Part shown: positions 53,661 to 64,000 of the stretch, in pieces
Layout: every line of letters begins with the position of its first letter
Numbering within the stretch: the first letter of the stretch is position 1
NCBI GenBank assembly: GCA_964036315.1
Contig: OZ038510.1
Coordinates: 82,758,616 to 82,822,615 of the forward strand
From: Acanthosepion esculentum
Lineage: Eukaryota; Mollusca; Cephalopoda; Sepiida; Sepiidae
DNA: 64,000 nucleotides
Direction: 5' to 3'
Translations under genes and position numbers: made by a program
The notes under the pieces: generated by a model
What the model saw: only the letters and a program-made list of their open reading frames with translations
Database searches by the model: none
Told to the model about the DNA's origin: nothing

Positions 53661-54480
53661 TCTCATCGGGCCACGAGAGCTGTTATTTTTCCTCAGCTAT
53701 TTATATATACGGGTCAGTGGTGCATTGTGGGTAGTCATTTTTGGCAGATATTTCACCGGAAGTCGTTTATTTGTTTATTTATTTATTTGTGTCAAATTAT
53801 TTTGCTTGTTCTTATTTAATTTTATTTTTGTTTTTTATCCTTTATATTTATTTTATTTTTATTTATTTATTATTTTTTTTATTTTGATCGGTGTTTATGT
53901 TAATGTAGTAAAAATTTGTTTATCTAGCTTATTGTAGGTAGTCTATTATGGCGGTTATTTTACCGGAAGTCATTTATTTATTTATTTGGGTCTAATTATT
54001 TTGCTTGTTTTTATCTATTTCTATTTTTATTTTTTATCATATATTATTTATTTATTATTTTTAATTTGATTGGTGTTTTTATTAACGTAATAAAAATTTC
54101 TTTATATAGTTATTTAACAGTTTTGCTTTTGTTAGGGAAGATAAAGCTATTTGTTGAATTTTGGGGTTGATTGTTATGGTTTGTTCTGACTATTATTTTG
54201 GCGGGAACAGTTTTTAATTTATTTATTTGGATTGATTATATTTATTTGTTTTTTTCTAAACGGCTAGTTTATCGGTATCGGTTGTTAGTTTATTTATATA
54301 TTTGGATGTATTTAGATCAATTTATTATACTTTTCGTTATTTATTTGTTACACTGTATATTTTCTCTTTTTGGTTTTCGATTTGTAAGTAATGCGGTATA
54401 TTATTTTTTAATCATTTTTTATCGTTATATAACAGTTAAAGCTATTTTTCGTCCGATTTTTTGTTTAGATTTTTTATAGT
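53661..54480 (+). repeat. long dispersed repeat D, copy 2
   Basis: CTGTTATTTTTCCTCAGCTA, TATATACGGGTCAGTG, TTTCACCGGAAGT and GATTGATTATATTTA match 6600-7083. Part of the unit (GTAGTCTATTATGGCGG, ACCGGAAGTCATTTATT) is repeated once inside at 53930-54000. Confidence 0.75.
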
Positions 54481-54532
54481 CTAATATTTTGTTTATTATT
54501 TACTTTATTCATTGATTTTGTTCTTATTTTTT

Positions 54533-54536
<4 letters not shown>

Positions 54537-54615
<79 letters not shown>
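54537..54615. repeat. (TA)n microsatellite
   Basis: About 38 TA dinucleotides up to the MITE end. Confidence 0.95.
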
Positions 54616-54617
<2 letters not shown>

Positions 54618-54867
54618 GGTGTAAGAGCAAAATTGTCTAATTGTTAGTTCTGGTCCGTTGGATCTTAGAAAATGATTAAATATATCTTACTGGAATTCTT
54701 CGAGTTTTCATAACTATTCGATTCTACTTTGAGCAATAAGAATGTATAATTACTTTCCAAGCTTAAAAGAAGAATCGTGATGAAATCGATCATAAACGAA
54801 TATGGCATGTTCATCATTAATTAATCATAAATAAGGATCCGAAGGTCATAAAATATTGAAATAAAGC

Positions 54868-54869
<2 letters not shown>
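54616..54869. mobile_element. partial copy of the 602-bp MITE
   Basis: The end CGGGTGTAAGAGCAAAATTG is followed by GATCTTAGAAAATGATTAAA and TATCTTACTGGAATTCTTCG, the reverse complement of 25985-26090. It has a (TA)n tract at its left edge and another at its right. Confidence 0.7.

Positions 54870-54914
<45 letters not shown>
54870..54914. repeat. (TA)n microsatellite
   Basis: About 22 TA dinucleotides. Confidence 0.95.
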
Positions 54915-54917
<3 letters not shown>

Positions 54918-55071
54918 TTATTTCTATGATCCTTGTTTTCACGCACTTGCGATCATCAGACAAACCCAGTCACAAACTCGCATCAATAAAACTAAGTATG
55001 TTAGCTCTATCACTGATATTTCAAATAAGTACCGTGTATATATAACATATAAATAATATATAGAGAAATTG

Positions 55072-55104
<33 letters not shown>

Positions 55105-55120
55105 TTATATATATATATGT

Positions 55121-55166
<46 letters not shown>
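55072..55166. repeat. (CA)n(TA)n(TG)n microsatellite
   Basis: Compound dinucleotide run that is itself nearly palindromic (CA at one end, TG at the other). Confidence 0.95.
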
Positions 55167-55167
<1 letters not shown>

Positions 55168-55378
55168 ACTATACTCGTGTCGAAAAAACTTCGAATTCTT
55201 GATTTAACAATAGCCAAATCAATCTGGAAGGGGAAAAAATGTTTTTAAAAAGAAAGAGCCAGGAACATGAAAGCCTGCTGAAAATAATCGCACAGATACA
55301 GGTTCAAGGCCCAAAGACAAAAACCCCGATACGAGTAAACAACTAACTAAAGAGCTCGATACAAACGTAGAGCAGACC

Positions 55379-55478
55379 TAGTCAAAACCTAATGAGCCAG
55401 ACAAACCTACCAGGATCAGCTGGCCCTGACGATCTGCCTAAGTTAAACCTTGGTAGGTTGTCTGGCTCATTAGATTTT

Positions 55479-55483
<5 letters not shown>
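55379..55483. repeat. inverted repeat, ~33-bp arms
   Basis: Left arm TAGTCAAAACCTAATGAGCC followed by AGACAAACCTACCA is answered by TGGTAGGTTGTCTGGCTCAT then TAGATTTTGACTA. The arms differ by one gap and one base, and the spacer is about 38 bp. (TA)n follows directly. Confidence 0.85.

Positions 55484-55544
<61 letters not shown>
55484..55544. repeat. (TA)n microsatellite
   Basis: About 30 TA dinucleotides abutting the inverted repeat. Confidence 0.95.
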
Positions 55545-55547
<3 letters not shown>

Positions 55548-55738
55548 AATGAGTTAATGATCAGAGTTGACTTGAATAAATAAATGAATAAGCGCCGGAC
55601 ATGAGATGTGGTAGAAGGTGAGAAGAAGGAGAAATGGCCGATCTGAAATATCAAATATATATATATATAAAAAATATAAATAAATACTTTCACAAAAAAA
55701 ACGTTAAATTTTTTAATTTGCAACTTTTCAGTTGTTTG

Positions 55739-55742
<4 letters not shown>

Positions 55743-55784
<42 letters not shown>
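55743..55784. repeat. (TA)n microsatellite
   Basis: About 21 TA dinucleotides. Confidence 0.95.
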
Positions 55785-55787
<3 letters not shown>

Positions 55788-56054
55788 TCCGCTGATTGGT
55801 TCACTGTTCTGTCCCGGTCTCACTCGTTATTTCACATCAAGGTGCACTCTATATCGGGTTCCGCAACCCTTCCCTTTGTAAACAGCGTGAATGTTTGTTG
55901 TTATTTGTCTCTAGCTCCTTGTGTTCATTTTCTTTTCGCTTCTCCTTCTCATTACACATTTTCTGTTGCTTTTTAATTTAAGTTAAATCTCCCGTAGAGA
56001 CCCGAAGAGCGGGAGCGAAACCGGTTGGTTCGCTTTTAAAATGTCTTGTAGATA

Positions 56055-56550
56055 GTTAAATACCTCGTCTCAGAAATATAGACAGATCCTGAAGAAGGCC
56101 GGAGCCTACAAAGGCCGAAACGTCGGGATTATGACAATAAAGAGGAGGACAACAGTCTGAATAGTGTAAATAGTGTAGATAGTTAAAATACCTCGTCTCA
56201 GAAATATAGACAGATCCTGAAGAAGGCCGGAGCCTACAAAGGCCGTAATGTCTGGAATATGACAACAAAGAGGAGGACAACAGTCTGAACAGTGTAAATA
56301 GTGTAGATAGTTAAAATACCTCATCACAGAAATATAGACAGGCTCGGATCGGTACGGACGAAATATACCAAATATATGGAGAGCGTATCTATACAATCTA
56401 CCTCAGTGGACTATATAAAATGTTTGGTTCAAAATTCCTGTGTATATCACCTGAAGAAGGCTGGAGCGTACAACAGGCGAAACGTCGTCAATATGACATT
56501 AAAGATGAGGACAGCAGCTCGAACAATGTAAATAGTGTAAATATTTTAGA
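56055..56550 (+). repeat. 128-bp tandem repeat related to family E
   Basis: TACCTCGTCTCAGAAATATA starts at 56061 and 56189, and a TACCTCATCACAG variant at 56317, exactly 128 bp apart. Units carry CTGAAGAAGGCCGGAGCCTA and GGCCG.AA.GTC. A fourth, looser unit ends near 56550. It is a longer variant of the 107-bp unit at 31 and 33 kb. Confidence 0.9.
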
Positions 56551-56639
56551 CCCTATTGCGTAGAAATCATTTTGGGCCCCTATCCATCAACACCTCTGAT
56601 ATAGATAACCAAACAAAGAAACAAGTTGCTGACAGATAC

Positions 56640-56800
56640 TCTGACGAGTTCTTTTCTTGTAATGGATAACGGCTCAAAATGAGACATTGGCCAATCGGTT
56701 TGAAATCCTAGCTGAGTTCGATATATGCACAAATACCTTTGGGAGCTCATCAGTCAAAAAGAGACATTATCGCCCAAGCGTGTCACATCTGCCCGTACAA
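56640..56800 (+). repeat. SINE-like fragment related to family A
   Basis: TAATGGATAACGGCTCAAAA (A-box-like), GCTGAGTTCGATATATGC (B-box-like) and AAATACCTTTGGGA appear in the family A order. Confidence 0.45.
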
Positions 56801-57074
56801 ACACACATTCGGCCACACCCATTCCTGTCTTTGAATCTAAGGAAGAAGAAGATGATGAGGCTGTCTTTTCTACAAATATTTCCATGGCGACTCTTCTGAT
56901 GAGTTTTGTTTACTGTCTCCCTGGGACGCCGAATATATGAATCTAAACGTGTTGCTAAATTGGCGACGAGGTTTCGCGTTTTACTGTTGAACTTGCGACA
57001 TGAAACCGTCTCTTCTATTCTTCTATTCTCACACTTCTCACATGTGAAAGTCTCTTCCGATTTCTTGTTTTCCT

Positions 57075-57235
57075 GTAAACTACCGCAAGTTCTATGCTAA
57101 CAGTTTCTTCTGTCGCACTACTTGCTGGTGGAACTCTCTATCTCTCTGTCTCTCTCTCTTGACTTCTTGCTTCCACGTCAAATTTGATCGCTAAAAATTT
57201 AAATGCAATGTCAATCGTCATCTTTTGTCTTCTTG
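57075..57235 (+). pseudogene. LINE C-terminal relic (second LINE type)
   Basis: Reads YRKFYANSFFCRTTCWWNSL, a CT-rich insert, then SCFHVKFD, a stop, KFKCNVN. Same closing motif as 50105-50392, with a (CT)n insertion splitting it. Confidence 0.7.
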
Positions 57236-57419
57236 AAGTCTATTCTTTTTTTCTCTTTCCTCAAAATCCCCCCCACCCCTAATAAATTCTTTTCATTATC
57301 TTTATTTCCCCGAAAACCTCCGTAATTCTCTTTAATTCCTTGTAAATCTCCGTAATTTCTTTAAAAAGGTAAAAAAAGATGATATACAATGAAGAATTAA
57401 GAGAAAGAAAAACAGAATT

Positions 57420-58415
57420 TAAATGAATGAATGAATGCAAGAAGAAGAAGAAGAAGAAGAAGAAGAAGAAGAAGAAGAAGAAGAAGAAGAAGAAGAAAAG
57501 CAAATAAAAGGAGGCGGAGATGAAGAAAAAGGAGAGGAGGAGGAAAGAGAAGAAGAAGTGGAGATAAAAGAAGTGGGAGGAGGAGGAAATAGACGAACAA
57601 CTACAATAAAAAAAGGAGATACAAGAAGAAGAAAAAGAGAAGGAGATAGTAGAAGTAAAAGATGAACAGAGAGAGGAAAAAGAAGAGGAGGAGGATAAGG
57701 AGATACAAGAAGAAGAAGATGACGAAGAAGAGAAGGGGGAGGGGGAGAAAGAGATTTTTTTTTTTTTTTTTTTTAATCATATCACCCCAAGCAAGGCCGG
57801 AGGCCACTATCACGCAAGGGGTTAAAGAGGGGGTTGGAGGGAGAGCAGATAGGAGTGGCAAGGGAGAGGATGTGGAGAAGGGAAAGAGACAGAGAGAGAG
57901 AAATCCGGGGACCCCTTCCTAGACACGAAACAAGGTTTGGGCCTCTAAACGTGTCCAATAGAGGGGGGAGGAGTGTAGACCGGGCGGTAGGAAAGCCTAC
58001 CTACTCCTATATAGATACAAGAAGAAGAAGGAGAAGAGGAGAAGGAGATAAAAAAGAAGAGGAGGGGGAGGGGAGGAGGAGGAACTAGTATAAGAAGATG
58101 AGGAGATAGAAGAAAGAAAAAGAGGAGGAGGAGGAGGAGGAGGAGGAGGAGGAGAAAGAGATACTAGAAGAAAAAGAAGGAGGAGGAAATAGAAGAAGAA
58201 GAGGAGAAGAAGGAAGAAATAGAAGAAAAATAAAAGAAGAAGAAGAAGAAAAGAAAAAGAAGAAAAAGAAGAAGAGAAAGAGATACAAGAAAAAGAGTAG
58301 ATAGTAGAAGATGATGATGAGGAGATACAAGAAAAAGAAGGTTAAGAAGAAGAAGAAGAAGAGGAAGAAAAAAAGCAAGAGAAGAAGAAAGAAGAAGAAG
58401 AGGAGAAAAAAAACG
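57420..58415. repeat. GAA/GGA purine tract
   Basis: About 1 kb of GAAGAAG- and GGAGGAG-rich sequence, interrupted at 57750-58015 by a T-run, a CACCCCAAGCAAGGC stretch and a fragment of the 213-bp repeat (GGAGGAGTGTAGACCGGGCG). Glu/Lys and Leu/Phe frames are artefacts. Confidence 0.9.
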
Positions 58416-58984
58416 CTGAAATATTTTATTTTATTTTATTTTAAATTTGTGTCTTCCCCCCCGCCTAGTGTTGTTTTCCCAGTGATTTACTTGTTGGATA
58501 CCAAACAGCATGATGGTAGTGAGTTCGATCCCGTTTGAATGCCACAGATTTATTTCCTCGTTCACAAATCATGCTAACCACTTAGAAAATTACTACATCA
58601 ACCTATTTAACTTTGTGATTGAAATGTTTTGAAATTTTGCCGATAATTCTTTTGACAAGAAGATATTTTTTAAGCTAATCTCATTTAAGACCATAACAAA
58701 ATCTCATGTCGATATATTTAGTAATAACGGAAGCAAAAGAGGTACAGTCAGAAACATGAGTAGAACGTTGATAAGATCTTGTAAAATGTAATTACTTTGT
58801 GTAAATAAGCGGAAGTTATTAAAGAAAACTTGTCAAGAATTAATGTTTTGGCAAACCAAGCAGTGAACTTACTGAGAAGAAGTTTTATTTTATTATCATC
58901 GTCTTATCGCCTGTAACAAGCAAATCTCACAAATAACTTCCTACTAAGTAAAGATTTTGACGTCCTATCTTTTCCTGTATGTAC
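58416..58984. other. interval without recognisable features
   Basis: Contains a B-box-like GAGTTCGATCCCG at 58521. No family assigned. Confidence 0.35.
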
Positions 58985-59560
58985 TGTGATTCTTCAGAAT
59001 TTTAGTGATCATGGCCCTCCAAAACGTCCCTATAAGCAACGTTTCCCTCTTTGCCAAGCTTTCCACCGTTCGTTCAGCCATCCATTTACAAATCATAAGG
59101 TAGGTGACCTACTGCTTTCCCAGTCTCCATTTTCATGTCTCGATAGTGTCCAAAAGTGTCACCGCGTCCTTGAGGGTGATGAATTACTTTGCCACCCTGT
59201 AATTTCTTTCACACAGATGAAACGTTGCAAGTATCTTACTGCTATTCCCATGAAAAGTGTTCAGACGAACTACATTCTCCAGTTCTGAACTTCACGGCTA
59301 CGCCCATTGTTCTAACCTTCACCATGCCACGCCCCTTTTAGCGAACCACCACCATTTAAGTTCTACTCGCGCAGCTTCTTCCCACGTACCACTGCTTTGT
59401 GGAACCTACTCCCAATAGGATGCTCTCCTACTATTTTAACCTGTTCAAGTCTACGCTCAACCGTTATCTTCCTCGCAAATCCCCATAAAGTGTGCCTCTT
59501 AGTCGGTAATCCTCTACCTTGAGTTGTTCTTAGGCCTTGTACATTATGAATATCATTGTA
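58985..59560 (+). pseudogene. LINE C-terminal relic and 3' end
   Basis: In changing frames: DETLQVSYCYSHEKCSDELH, VLNFTATPIV, then LLPTYHCFVEP with the alternative frame FPRTTALWNLLP, and SLRSTVIFL. This is the same family as 330-720 and 47690-48050. The end CCTCTACCTTGAGTTGTTCT, TTAGGCCTTGTAC matches the tail at 26865-26990 and is followed by A-rich sequence with GAAAAGAAAG, as at a LINE 3' end. Confidence 0.75.
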
Positions 59561-59707
59561 AAGAAAAAGAAAAGAAAGACATTTCTGTTTTGTTTCTATT
59601 TTGCTTCACATTTTCGCGTTGGAATTCACAGTATCGTTTTAGATAGGTACCTCCAAAAACAGCGGGGGTTCCAAATTTTAAATGGATTTCAAAAATGAAA
59701 AATCTTT

Positions 59708-60610
59708 CTTAAATCATTTATTTCCGTTTTGACTCCAATGAAACGAAAGTTGAGCTAAATTCAAAGGATAAGCGATCTAAAATCCGAAGAAGAAACCTCT
59801 GAATTTAGCAGTAAGTACTGCCAAGCATCCGTTCAGTATAATGTTCTGGGGATGCTTTTCTTTTCGTGGAACTGGTTTCTTAAAACCTATTGAAAAGACC
59901 CTCAGGAGCGAGCAGTACAAGAGAACTTTAGAGTCTTGTCTACTCCCTTCTGCTGAAATGGTGCAAATCGACCCCACCAAGCTCATTTTTATGCAGGATA
60001 ATGCTCCCTGTCACAAATCAAAATTGATGAAGGAATACTTTGATGAGAAGCAGGTGAGTGTTATGACATGGCTGCCCCAATCTCCTGACCTCAACCCCAG
60101 AGAAAACATATGGAGCATTATAAAGTACAGGCTCTCGAGAAAGCAGTTGAGCAACAAAGAGGATTTGATTGTGAATTTCATATCCGAATGGAATTCAATG
60201 CTTGGAGATGAGATTTGCCAGAAACTAATCAAGTCAATGTCAAAAAGGGTTGAAAAGGTTATTCAAAATAAAGGAGGACCCATAGATTATTAAATATTTC
60301 GAACTATATTACCTATTATAAATAAATTATACCTCTATTATTCTTTATTTAAAGCTGTTCGGTTATGTTTCTATTGATTATTATTTGCAGGAAATAAGTG
60401 ACTCACTTTTTTTGCACAGATTTTTTTTTACCTAAATCTCATTTATATCCAAAAATTATAATTATCAATAGAATACCTTAGGGTGAGTAAACTTTTTTTA
60501 CTAGGTGGTCGGGAAGAGGTCTTTATATTAGTTTGACCCAAAAAAACAATAGGCGAAAAAATTTTTAAGTAAAAAATTCAGGTGGGTCACTTTTATCGAA
60601 CAGCACTGTA
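59708..60610 (+). pseudogene. Tc1-type transposase (D34E) relic with right terminal repeat
   Basis: A 150-codon frame from 59841 reads MFWGCFSFRGTGFLKP, IFMQDNAPCHKSKLMKEYF, WLPQSPDLNPRENIWSIIKY, VNFISEWN. The Asp of QDNAPCH and the Glu of PRENIW are separated by 34 residues, the D34E spacing of Tc1. The frame extends upstream to 59781 (LNLAVSTAKHPFSIMFWG). In another frame an upstream segment reads DSNETKVEL, where Tc1 has SDE(S/T)K, so the first catalytic Asp appears to be Asn. The right end, read inward, is CAGTGCTGTTCGATAAAAGT followed by GACCC, with TA outside. The DNA-binding domain and left end are not found. Confidence 0.85.
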
Positions 60611-60949
60611 TTTCAAACCGAATTTAAATTGATTGGAATTATTATTAACTTTTTTGTAGGAAATCGCTTAAATCGGCCATAGTGACAAATCTGACAACAC
60701 AACATAATTCCCTCCATTAAAAAAAATCTCTCAAAAATAAAATCTACATTTCTGAAGTTTGAGGAAGATTAACTGATTTAAAGTTTAATTAATCTGAATT
60801 AAAACAAATATTACTTTTACTTTAAACTATCGCAATAATGCATTTTTAACACAGAGGTGGGCGTTTTTTATAAGGGGTTGACAGATTGGCATTTTTTTAT
60901 TAATTTGTACAAAACTGCAAAAATTACTTGACAAAAAGAAAATGGGAAA

Positions 60950-61190
60950 GCATTTTTATATATTTTTTAATTTTCATAAATTTCATTTATATCCAAAATT
61001 ATAATTATCAATAGAATACCTTAGTGTGAGTAAACTTTTTTACTAGGTGGTCGGGAAGGGGTCTTATTAGTAAGATTAAAAATTCATTTGACCCCAAAAA
61101 CAATGGGCGAAAAAATTTTTAACTTAAGTAAAAAACATCACGGGAGTCACTTTTGTCGAACAGCACTGCATATATATATATATATATATA
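60950..61190 (+). repeat. second copy of the Tc1 element's 3' end, plus (TA)n
   Basis: CATTTATATCCAAAATTATA, ATCAATAGAATACCTTAG, ACTAGGTGGTCGGGAAGGGG and GTCACTTTTGTCGAACAGCA repeat 60437-60608 at about 80-90% by eye. The terminal CAGCACTG is followed by (TA)n at 61170-61190. Confidence 0.85.
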
Positions 61191-61599
61191 AAAATTTTAA
61201 AATTAGGAACCCTTTCCAAATAATCTAGTATTTTATTGAATTCTCGGTATTGTGTCTTTATAGTTATACTTCCGAAGAAGCTCTTTGAAGAAATGGTAGA
61301 AAAATGACCAATAAATTTGAAATTGACAAGTTACCTATCTTGTCTGGTAATGTTGTGTATGGACATCCGTAGGTGTAAAAAAAATCAGCGCGTTTATATG
61401 TCTAAAAAAAAAAAAATTCTATTTAAAATACCGGGATCGCTGAATACTTGTAACCTTTTCCATTTAATATAGTTTTTGCATTATAAAAACATATCAATTA
61501 ACCTCTACAAATTAATCCATAAGTTTAAAAGATTTAAATCTTTGTAAATTACAAAAATTAAAATTAAAATGTAAAGATTTCTTGTAAAACTTCATCAGT
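61191..61599. other. AT-rich interval without recognisable features
   Basis: Nothing recognised. Confidence 0.4.
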
Positions 61600-61890
61600 A
61601 AGGGGATGAGCCCGAAATGCGAGTTGAAGGTCGGAATCACTAGAATCAAGCAGACGCGGAAGTTAAAATATCAGGAAAGCGTTCTGACAGGGGACCTTAA
61701 GTGCCACACTGAGATCCGTATATGTATTGGGATGGCCAAGGATACATCCCAAAAGCTGGGCAGTGTATTGCGGGGCAGGAGGATTTCTTTGGTAACAAAG
61801 AAAAGAATACCGAGCTGTTCCGTGGACCTCTGTCGTTTTATACGGCAGCGAATGTTGGACTATTTCCTCAAAGATGAGACCGGGAGATTT
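61600..61890 (+). pseudogene. LINE reverse-transcriptase C-terminal fragment
   Basis: Reads SPKCELKVGITRIKQTRKLK, ECHTEIRICIGMAKDTSQ-like sequence, VLRGRRISLVTKKR and, after a frame change, VLYGSECWTISSKM. It is collinear with 28640-28300 on the reverse strand and has one copy of the 68-residue module, the normal state. Confidence 0.85.
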
Positions 61891-61954
61891 TTGACATAGG
61901 TATGGACAGCCGACGTTAAAAAGAACATAGTTGGAGATGGTACAGGCCAAAAGT

Positions 61955-62310
61955 AGGGAGGACCCAGTGAGGATCGAACTCACTACTTAGTCGTTAATTG
62001 TTCTAGCGAGACAAGATTGCTAACCATTACACCGCCTTCAGGTGCCCTATACTGATTTTTCCTAGCGTAGCTCAGATGTAGCACATTGCCGAAAGTATGG
62101 GGCACCCGGTGAGGATCGAACTCACTACTCAGTCGTAACTGTTCTAGAGAAATAAGCTATCTAATCATTATACCTCGAACGATTTTCTAAACGTAGCTCA
62201 GATGTGGCACAAGGCCGAAAGTATGGGGCACCCAGTGAGGATTGAACTCACTACTCAGTCGTAACTGTTCTAGCGAGACAAGCTTGCTAACCATTACACT
62301 GCCTCGGATG
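61955..62310 (-). repeat. three tandem tRNA-like units, reverse strand
   Basis: Each unit, read on the reverse strand, has TAATGGTTAGCAA-type A-box, CTTGTCTCGCTAGAACAGTT, GACTGAGTAGTGAGTTCGAT B-box and CTCACTGGGTGCCCCATAC. The 150-bp linker contains GGCCTTGTGCCACATCTGAG. It is the same unit as 18195-18790. Confidence 0.75.
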
Positions 62311-62649
62311 AAAGTGTAGTACCTGTTCAACAGAACCGATCTGTGTATAATAAGGATATTTCCTCATCTCTGTACGGAAATAATAATTACAAATATTAAA
62401 TATTTAACCATGTTTTCGTAAGTTTAACACAATTGATTTCGGCCTCACTACAGTGGAAATAGGGTTTTGGAGAAAATCCCTTTTGTTATTTTATAAGCTT
62501 GATTTGGTCTTGTCCAATCAAGAGAAGAGATCATCCAAAGAATGCTAAATTCACTAGTATTTACATTCGAAATAACTTATTAGCTATTACACGACGGTAA
62601 CACAACCTTATTAATACTAAGTTTAGCATAACATGAAACTGAAGATTTC

Positions 62650-62900
62650 ATTCAGCATAGATATATTCTTCTGGCCTTGTTTGGCAACTAGTCTACCGCA
62701 GAAAAAAAAAACGGGAGCCTACTGCGGAAAAAAAATCTGCTCATTAATGAAAAGACACATGGTCGGCCCAGAGTGTATCACCGTATGGCACTGAACGGCC
62801 TGATACTTTAGCTGGGGAACTATAGGGCATACAGTGAGGACTGAACTTACAATAGTCAACAAGACTATCTGGTTAACCATTGCTTCCATTTTATTTTAAT
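62650..62900 (+). repeat. SINE-like tail fragments (family A related)
   Basis: GGCCTTGTTTGGCAACTAGT, CTACCGCAGAAA, GGGAGCCTACTGCGG and GTGTATCACCGTATGGCACT match the second half of family A, followed by a reverse-oriented tRNA-like GGCATACAGTGAGGACTGAA. Confidence 0.55.
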
Positions 62901-63179
62901 ATGTTTGAACGAGGCTACGTCGAAGGGAAGAGTCTCGTCTAGGGAAACATCCATTTTTACGAGGATTACAGGGAATTTTTGCCCAAGTCTACGGGCTCGG
63001 ATACCCCACGATAAAACTCGGCCTTGTGCCACATCTTGCTGCAGTGGTAAATACTTATTTGGGGCAGTGGGTAAATACTTACTTTTGGAACAAGACTACA
63101 AAAATGGTGCCCGCAGTATAAATGATTTTTATAATTCACTAATAATGGTCAATGCAGAGCAATAAAGAATCCTGGACTC

Positions 63180-63545
63180 CATATAGTGTTCATATACGAG
63201 CTCTTGAAACCTTCTACATCCACCGTCTTCAACGCATTGTCATGGCGAGATCGAATGCCGTATAGGGTATCAATATTATCCGGTGTTACAGCTGCAGAAA
63301 CATTGAGGCTCTTATCATTAAACAACAGCTCAGGGAGATTGGTCACGTTATCAGGTTGCTCGAAGAACGTCTCCCAAAGTGGATCCTATATGGGCAACCC
63401 TCAGAAGGCCAGCGCTATATTGGAGGACAGAAAAGAAATCATTGTAGTTGCCGAATTATTCCCTTTGTTTCTAGTGCTCTTTTAAGGGAGGAAATCGTTT
63501 TTTCTTTGTCCAGCAGGAATATATCTGCTGTGCTGTGCTCTAAAG
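63180..63545 (+). pseudogene. LINE C-terminal relic (third type)
   Basis: One frame reads LQRIVMARSNAV, a TAG, GINIIRC, then IEALIIKQQLREIGHVIRLL, EERLPKWILYGQPSEGQRYI and GGQK. This H.IR...RLPK...YG.L..G.R..GG.K region closes a different type of LINE polyprotein. At 63545-63690 a CTCTAAA(G/A)TATAAAGA block is duplicated. Confidence 0.8.
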
Positions 63546-63744
63546 TATAAAGAATAAAGACAAGAAAGAAAGATGGAGCAGAATCATGCCCGTGAGGAGA
63601 TTATGGTGAAGAGGACGCTGCGCAGACCGTCTTGACGCTGGAAGGTCAAGTTCTACCGTGCTCTAAAATATAAAGAAAAAAAAAGACAAGACTTGCTTGT
63701 TATCCATTATGAGATGTGACGATCTTTTGTACAATGATTTTTTT

Positions 63745-63800
63745 TTACGACTTATCAACCCTTTGTAAGTTATTTAAAGCCGAAGCGTATTTTGGATTGT
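63745..63800 (+). repeat. fragment related to the 177-bp repeat
   Basis: ACGACTTATCAACCCTTTGT and GTTATTTAAAGCCGAA resemble the unit start at 44943. Confidence 0.45.
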
Positions 63801-64000
63801 CAGAAAATTTTTCGAGTGAATATTACATTGAGAAAATTTTTTAAGAGAACAATTTTTCACAGATACAAATCCTACAATTTAACCGACAGCAATGGGAAGA
63901 AGAGATGATCTTATACATTTCCAAAGGATATTGTTCAACCAATTTGCCTAGAATTCTAAATTGACACTCTGATTTTTCCTCTCAAGCCAATATCCATTAT

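Noticed and set aside
56055..56396. Reverse-strand frames of 74 and 96 codons with a repeated SVYISE.RYFNYLHYLH block
   Set aside because: They follow the 128-bp tandem repeat, whose period is not a multiple of three, and recur as short frames wherever family E occurs.
57397..58538. Glu-rich and Leu/Phe-rich frames
   Set aside because: Artefact of GAA/GGA repeats.

Overview
This window is eukaryotic, AT-rich and dominated by repeats. I could not find a convincing single-copy host gene, an intact rRNA gene or a canonical functional tRNA. It looks like an intergenic or intronic stretch from a mollusc. The combination of very long (TA)n tracts, tRNA-derived SINE-like repeats and worn LINE, Penelope-like, Tc1/mariner and hAT relics is what I would expect of a cephalopod, most likely an octopus. 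That species call is inference from repeat style; no marker gene supports it.

Layout. 0-9 kb: LINE tail relics on both strands, a 41-unit 26-bp minisatellite with a higher-order pattern (1934-2999), several (TA)n tracts with dispersed repeats abutting them, and a 5S-rRNA-like sequence (8720-8839). 10-15.7 kb: the GIY-YIG end of a retroelement, a 213-bp tandem repeat, repeated reverse-transcriptase fragments, a DUF4817-type transposase relic, a repeat unit carrying a tRNA-like cloverleaf, and a 277-bp foldback with 40-bp perfect arms. 15.7-17.5 kb: a GAAA purine tract. 18.2-24.7 kb: a tRNA-like tandem array, Penelope-like fragments, a nonautonomous hAT element with target-site duplications and a paralogous empty site, a LINE tail, three mariner-type MITEs and two mariner transposase pieces. 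25-31 kb: (TA)n blocks holding a 602-bp MITE, a LINE reverse-transcriptase tail with five in-frame 204-bp repeats, SINE copies and a U2/U4-snRNA-like patch.

31-42 kb: 107-bp and ~335-bp tandem repeats, transposase relics, and a perfect 77-bp-arm palindrome (39429-39591). 42.5-43.8 kb: a pyrimidine tract. 44-50.4 kb: a 177-bp tandem repeat, LINE tails, the second tRNA-like unit with an inverted duplication, and a higher-order TATC array. 50.5-56.5 kb: LINE and Penelope-like fragments, further copies of families seen earlier, and a 128-bp tandem repeat. 57.4-58.4 kb: a GAA/GGA purine tract. 59-63.5 kb: LINE tails, a Tc1 (D34E) transposase relic with a duplicated 3' end, and a reverse-strand tRNA-like array.

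No genes here act together as a pathway. The recurrent theme is the link between mobile elements and (TA)n microsatellites: several families end in or sit next to (TA)n, one MITE family is inserted in (TA)n twice, and one Penelope-like reading frame is broken by (TA)n at nearly the same codon in three independent copies.
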